6,724 nucleotides of DNA, taken from positions 1 to 6,724 of the forward strand of contig JACDBF010000047.1 of assembly GCA_013695055.1 (NCBI GenBank). The letters are read 5' to 3'. The translations under genes were made by a program, and so were the position numbers. Shown one piece after another: positions 4,086-6,724 of the stretch. Numbering within the stretch: position 1 is the stretch's first letter; the number at the start of each line of letters is the position of its first letter. The notes under the pieces are model-generated. The model made no database searches, was not told where the DNA came from, and saw only the letters and a program-made list of their open reading frames with translations. This DNA is from Actinomycetota bacterium. GTDB taxonomy: Bacteria > Actinomycetota > CADDZG01 > WHSQ01.

Positions 4086-6241
4086 AGCAGACGGCCGAAT
4101 GGTTCAAGCCCGGAAAGGGAGTGCTCCTCGGCGCCGCCGAAGGAGTGAGCAAGGGAAGCCGCGGCTGGAGCCTTCATGTGGCCGAGCTGGCGACCTGGGG
4201 TTCGGTGGCCGTCATCTTCCTGCTGATCGCGCTGGCCGACCTGACCGTGGGCGAGCTGCGCGCCGGGATCGGGATAACGGTTGCCATGTTGGCCTGGGCG
4301 ATCGTCGTCTTTCGCGTGATGCTTCCTCGGGCCGGCGAGACGCCGTGGCTCGGGTGGATAAACCTCGCGGTGGCGTTCGGATTCTCGGCGGCCCTCTTTG
4401 CGGTGGTACGCGGCGCGGTTCCATCGGCACAGCTGGTCTTTGTTCCCGTCGTGGCCATTACCGGGTTGCTGACCAGCTTCCAAGTGGGAGTGGCAACGGG
4501 CGTCGCCGCAGCGCTCGTCTATATTGGGATTGCCGACTTCACCGGCGATCCACCCAGCCTCGTCGCCGATGCCGTAAATACCGGCATCTTCATCTTGTCG
4601 GGATCCGTGGCCGGTCTCCTGGCGCGAGAGCTCCGCTTTCACTACAGCGCAGAACAAGAAGAGCATAGGCTCGCGTCCGCGGTGCGGCACAGGCTCTTGG
4701 CAGTGCTGGACGCGGTCGACGAGTCGATCATCTTTCGAGATCGTCAGGGGATCGTGCGCGTGGTCAACCAGCGCGCCGCGCAGCTCTTTGGGGTCGATCC
4801 CGACGAGCATCTCGGCCTCCCGGTCGTGGAGCTGCTGCGCAGGATGGCGCGTCAGACCGAGGATCCAGAAGGGTTCATGGAGACGTTTCAGACTCTGCGC
4901 GACGAGCCGGGCCTCGAGATACGCGTCTCTGTCGAGCAGGTAGTTCCCCAGCGACGACGACTGCGGCTCTATTCGGGCCCAGCGCTAGACGACTCGGGAT
5001 CCCTCATCGGCAGGATAGACGTCTATACAGATGTCACCGAGGCCGTGCGGAGAGCAGAGGAGATCGAAGGACTGTATGTACAGGCGCGTGAAACGGCCGA
5101 GAGCTATCAGCGAGGACTGCTTCCCGACTCCGTTCCCAAGCTGCCGCGCATCAGCCTTGTGGCTCACTACATACCCGCTCGGGGCCGGCGTGCGGTGTGT
5201 GGGGATTTCTATGACTTCTTAACTCTGCCGCGAGGACAAGTGGGCGTCATGCTGGGAGATGTTTGCGGCGTCGGCCCAGAGGCCGCGAACGATGCCGCGC
5301 TCACTCGGTACACGCTGCGATCGTTTTCGTCCGACGAGTCCGATCCCGCACGGTTGGTCGAACGCTTGAACGCCCACATTAGCTCGCAGCTTGGTAGCGA
5401 ACGCTTCGTCCGACTAATGCTCGGCGTGTTGGATCCGGAGCGCGCCAGCCTCGAGTACGTGAATGCCGGCCACGTTCCTCCGGTCATATATCGGAGCAAG
5501 TCCGGTGAAGTCGAGTGGTTGAGTGAGGGAGGACTTGCGCTGGGGATCGAAGTAGACACCGCCTACAAAGCTGCGCGCGTCGACCTTCACCCCGGCGACA
5601 TGTTGGTGGCCTACGCAGACGGCGTAACCGAGGGGATGCGCAAAGGGCGGGTGTTCGGTCAAGCGAAGCTGCAAGATCTAATCGAACAGTACGGTGTGGG
5701 AACTCCCGGCGAGATCGTGCAAGCGATCCGCAGATCGGTCGAGGCATGGGCGCCGACCGACGAGCTTCGTGACGATGTTGCCTTACTGGTCTGTCAGGTG
5801 GTGTCGGATGCCGCGATCGGTGAACCAACGCGCGAGTTGCTCGTTCCCAACGAGCCTGCGCGCGTGCGTGAGCTGCGCAACTTCGTTGCAACTTATCTGT
5901 CGGACCTCAGGGCTCCCGTGGAGGAATCGCAAGAGGTCGTGATAGCGGTCGGCGAAGCGGCGTCCAACGCGTATAAGTACGGCCGCAAAGTCGATGGCAC
6001 GAATGAGATAAGGATCCGGTGTGCTCGCACCGGCGACGACCTGGTGGTGACGGTCGCCGACGACGGGCCGGGATTCGACTTCCGAGTCTTCCACGATCGG
6101 GGACTGCCCGATCGCTTCGCAGCCGGGGGCCGGGGCTGGTTCTTGATGCGCCAGCTCATGGACTCGGTCGAGGTGGACAGCTCCGGCGAGGGAACGACCG
6201 TGACTATGCGCCGGGCGGTGTTCGCAGGCCACCACCTCTGA
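4082..6241 (+). CDS. Membrane PAS / SpoIIE-type PP2C phosphatase / RsbW-like ATPase regulator
   Basis: 719 residues. An amphipathic N-terminus is followed by six likely membrane helices at about 40-57, 62-81, 90-110, 116-134, 136-151 and 164-181. A PAS domain (about 203-325) and a helical linker follow. The SpoIIE/RsbU-type PP2C domain (about 345-575) has ESYQRGLLPD, CGDFYD (Asp375, Asp378), GDVCG (Asp393), VNAGH, YADGVTE (Asp513) and DDVALL (Asp564, Asp565). These are the metal-binding acidic residues of the family. The C-terminal HATPase_c domain (about 590-715) is of the RsbW/SpoIIAB type: N-box EAASNAYKYG (Asn629), DDGPGFD (660-666) and GGRGW (682-686). Family knowledge says the phosphatase dephosphorylates a STAS anti-anti-sigma factor and the kinase rephosphorylates it or binds a sigma factor; one chain would then carry opposing activities. 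No STAS or sigma gene is in view, so its partners lie elsewhere. The ligands of the sensory parts are unknown. It converges on the zinc-ribbon gene with only 4 bp between stops. Confidence 0.92.
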   Translation: MKQTAEWFKPGKGVLLGAAEGVSKGSRGWSLHVAELATWGSVAVIFLLIALADLTVGELRAGIGITVAMLAWAIVVFRVMLPRAGETPWLGWINLAVAFGFSAALFAVVRGAVPSAQLVFVPVVAITGLLTSFQVGVATGVAAALVYIGIADFTGDPPSLVADAVNTGIFILSGSVAGLLARELRFHYSAEQEEHRLASAVRHRLLAVLDAVDESIIFRDRQGIVRVVNQRAAQLFGVDPDEHLGLPVVELLRRMARQTEDPEGFMETFQTLRDEPGLEIRVSVEQVVPQRRRLRLYSGPALDDSGSLIGRIDVYTDVTEAVRRAEEIEGLYVQARETAESYQRGLLPDSVPKLPRISLVAHYIPARGRRAVCGDFYDFLTLPRGQVGVMLGDVCGVGPEAANDAALTRYTLRSFSSDESDPARLVERLNAHISSQLGSERFVRLMLGVLDPERASLEYVNAGHVPPVIYRSKSGEVEWLSEGGLALGIEVDTAYKAARVDLHPGDMLVAYADGVTEGMRKGRVFGQAKLQDLIEQYGVGTPGEIVQAIRRSVEAWAPTDELRDDVALLVCQVVSDAAIGEPTRELLVPNEPARVRELRNFVATYLSDLRAPVEESQEVVIAVGEAASNAYKYGRKVDGTNEIRIRCARTGDDLVVTVADDGPGFDFRVFHDRGLPDRFAAGGRGWFLMRQLMDSVEVDSSGEGTTVTMRRAVFAGHHL

Positions 6242-6245
6242 GCCC

Positions 6246-6569
6246 TTAGACGGTGTGGAGAGGGGGTTTGCCGTCCTCCCGCAACAGCACCATGGGCTCC
6301 ATACAGTGGCTGGGCGGACGGTCTTTGGCCGCCTTTTCGACCTTGAGCTCCAACCCGCACATCGTGCACACATACTTGAACCCGTAGCTGCCTACGTCGG
6401 TGAGCTCCGGGTCGGGCGGCGCCGCCATGACAAAGCGCATGTAGCGAACGCCGAGCATGGCGATGAACGAGAACATCCCCACCGCGATCGCGGCGCGCCA
6501 GTAGCCGAAAGCCGCGCCGAGAGCGACTACGGCAACGAGCCCGAACAGCGCCTTACCGAGCCGGGTCAT
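6246..6569 (-). CDS. Small two-helix membrane protein with C-terminal zinc-ribbon-like motif
   Basis: 107 residues, ATG at 6567-6569, stop TAA at 6246-6248. Two hydrophobic stretches at about 8-24 and 26-41, separated by YWR, should form a membrane hairpin, followed by a short basic patch (RYMRF) and a Pro-rich spacer. The tail carries Cys68-x2-Cys71, then His88-Cys89 in PPSHCMEPM, which together could hold one zinc ion. The basic residues after helix 2 favour a cytoplasmic tail. I recognise the general form as a short conserved hypothetical of high-GC Gram-positives, but I know no function for it. Nothing like a clear Shine-Dalgarno lies upstream; only GGACGG at 5 nt is a weak candidate. A perfect palindrome overlaps the start codon. 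The next gene upstream on this strand ends 70 bp away, so the two may share a transcript. Confidence 0.78.
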   Translation of the reverse strand: MTRLGKALFGLVAVVALGAAFGYWRAAIAVGMFSFIAMLGVRYMRFVMAAPPDPELTDVGSYGFKYVCTMCGLELKVEKAAKDRPPSHCMEPMVLLREDGKPPLHTV

Positions 6570-6583
6570 GTGGACCGTCCACA
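6569..6583. promoter_or_regulatory. Perfect palindrome TGTGGAC-C-GTCCACA at the zinc-ribbon start
   Basis: Two 7-bp arms (6569-6575 and 6577-6583) are exact reverse complements around one base, and the palindrome reaches the first base of the minus-strand ATG (6569). The size and symmetry suit an operator for a dimeric regulator. As RNA it is too tight to fold without opening a loop. The regulator is unknown, and no binding protein is encoded nearby. Confidence 0.4.
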
Positions 6584-6597
6584 GGTTTTTCCCCGGA

Positions 6598-6606
6598 AGT
6601 GGATAA
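6598..6606 (-). promoter_or_regulatory. DnaA-box-like 9-mer (8/9)
   Basis: On the minus strand this reads TTATCCACT, one base from the DnaA box TTATCCACA. It lies in the 70-bp gap upstream of the zinc-ribbon gene, next to the palindrome whose arms share the TCCAC core. No dnaA, dnaN or other origin-linked gene is visible, so a single box is weak evidence for anything beyond a possible regulatory site. Confidence 0.25.
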
Positions 6607-6639
6607 ACGACATGCTTGTCATTTACTTCCGTCCGTCGT

Positions 6640-6724
6640 TCAGTGCCAGCGCGTCGACACCGCGAAAGCGGCGGCGATGAGGCCCAGTCCCAGCCAGAGC
6701 TTGATGTTGTCGGTGTCGCCGAAG
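6640..6724 (-). CDS. Membrane protein, extreme C-terminus (5' truncated by window edge)
   Basis: On the minus strand an open frame enters from the window edge and ends at TGA 6640-6642 after 27 visible residues. These read FGDTDNIK, then the hydrophobic run LWLGLGLIAAAFAVS, then TRWH. That is a single membrane helix ending in a short polar/basic tail, so the protein ends in the membrane. The family cannot be recognised from this piece. It is co-directional with the zinc-ribbon gene 70 bp downstream. Confidence 0.55.
   Translation of the reverse strand, partial: FGDTDNIKLWLGLGLIAAAFAVSTRWH

Noticed and set aside
4007..4810. 267-codon minus-strand frame opposite the phosphatase gene
   Set aside because: Arg/Gly/His-rich sequence with no domain, lying antisense to well-defined membrane helices and the start of the PAS domain.
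5198..5215. Loss of a glycine in the PP2C motif (CGDFYD instead of GGDFYD)
   Set aside because: Cys at this position is, to my knowledge, a common variant in SpoIIE-type phosphatases, and all metal-binding aspartates are present, so it is not evidence of inactivity.
6569..6606. Replication origin
   Set aside because: Only one near-consensus DnaA box, no AT-rich unwinding region and no origin-linked genes. The other TCCAC elements match the box at only 6 of 9 positions.

Overview
The window is GC-rich and gene-dense, and it mixes ATG and GTG starts. The gene set is a stand-alone SCP2 domain, an RsbU/RsbW-type PAS-PP2C-ATPase membrane phosphatase, a NUDIX plus metallo-beta-lactamase protein, a short M1-type lipoprotein peptidase and a tiny two-helix zinc-ribbon protein. 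This suggests an actinobacterium, quite possibly an uncultured lineage. That assignment is inference from gene content and style; no rRNA or other marker gene is present.

Layout, left to right. Positions 1-510 (+) hold the C-terminal part of a Na+/phosphate-cotransporter-like membrane protein cut by the window edge. Positions 569-1972 (+) encode a secreted, probably lipid-anchored M1-family (gluzincin) metallopeptidase with an intact HExxH-x18-E site. Positions 2020-2406 (-) encode an SCP2 sterol/lipid-carrier domain protein that converges on the peptidase. An 82-bp divergent gap follows. Positions 2489-4000 (+) encode a two-enzyme fusion: a CoA-diphosphatase-type NUDIX domain joined to a LACTB2-like metallo-beta-lactamase domain with a C-terminal winged helix. 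A 12-bp perfect inverted repeat straddles the end of that gene. Positions 4082-6241 (+) encode a six-helix membrane protein with PAS, SpoIIE/PP2C phosphatase and RsbW-like ATPase domains. Positions 6246-6569 (-) encode a small membrane zinc-ribbon protein convergent with it, and 6640-6724 (-) is the last 27 codons of another membrane protein.

How the genes might work together: the clearest functional link is the divergent pair at the centre. An SCP2 protein (binds lipids or acyl-CoAs in known members) faces a NUDIX domain carrying the CoA-hydrolase signature, fused to a hydrolase fold that includes thioesterase-like enzymes as well as nucleases. A role in acyl-CoA or CoA turnover is a reasonable hypothesis but is not shown by the sequence. 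The phosphatase downstream has the usual parts of a partner-switching regulator of sigma factors, yet no STAS antagonist or sigma-factor gene is visible here.

The most interesting items are the NUDIX-LACTB2 fusion, the competing hairpins between it and the phosphatase gene, the three copies of AAGGAGG in the divergent leader, and the short palindrome plus DnaA-box-like site upstream of the zinc-ribbon gene. No tRNA, rRNA, CRISPR array, insertion sequence or phage feature was found. No gene-free stretch exceeds about 80 bp.
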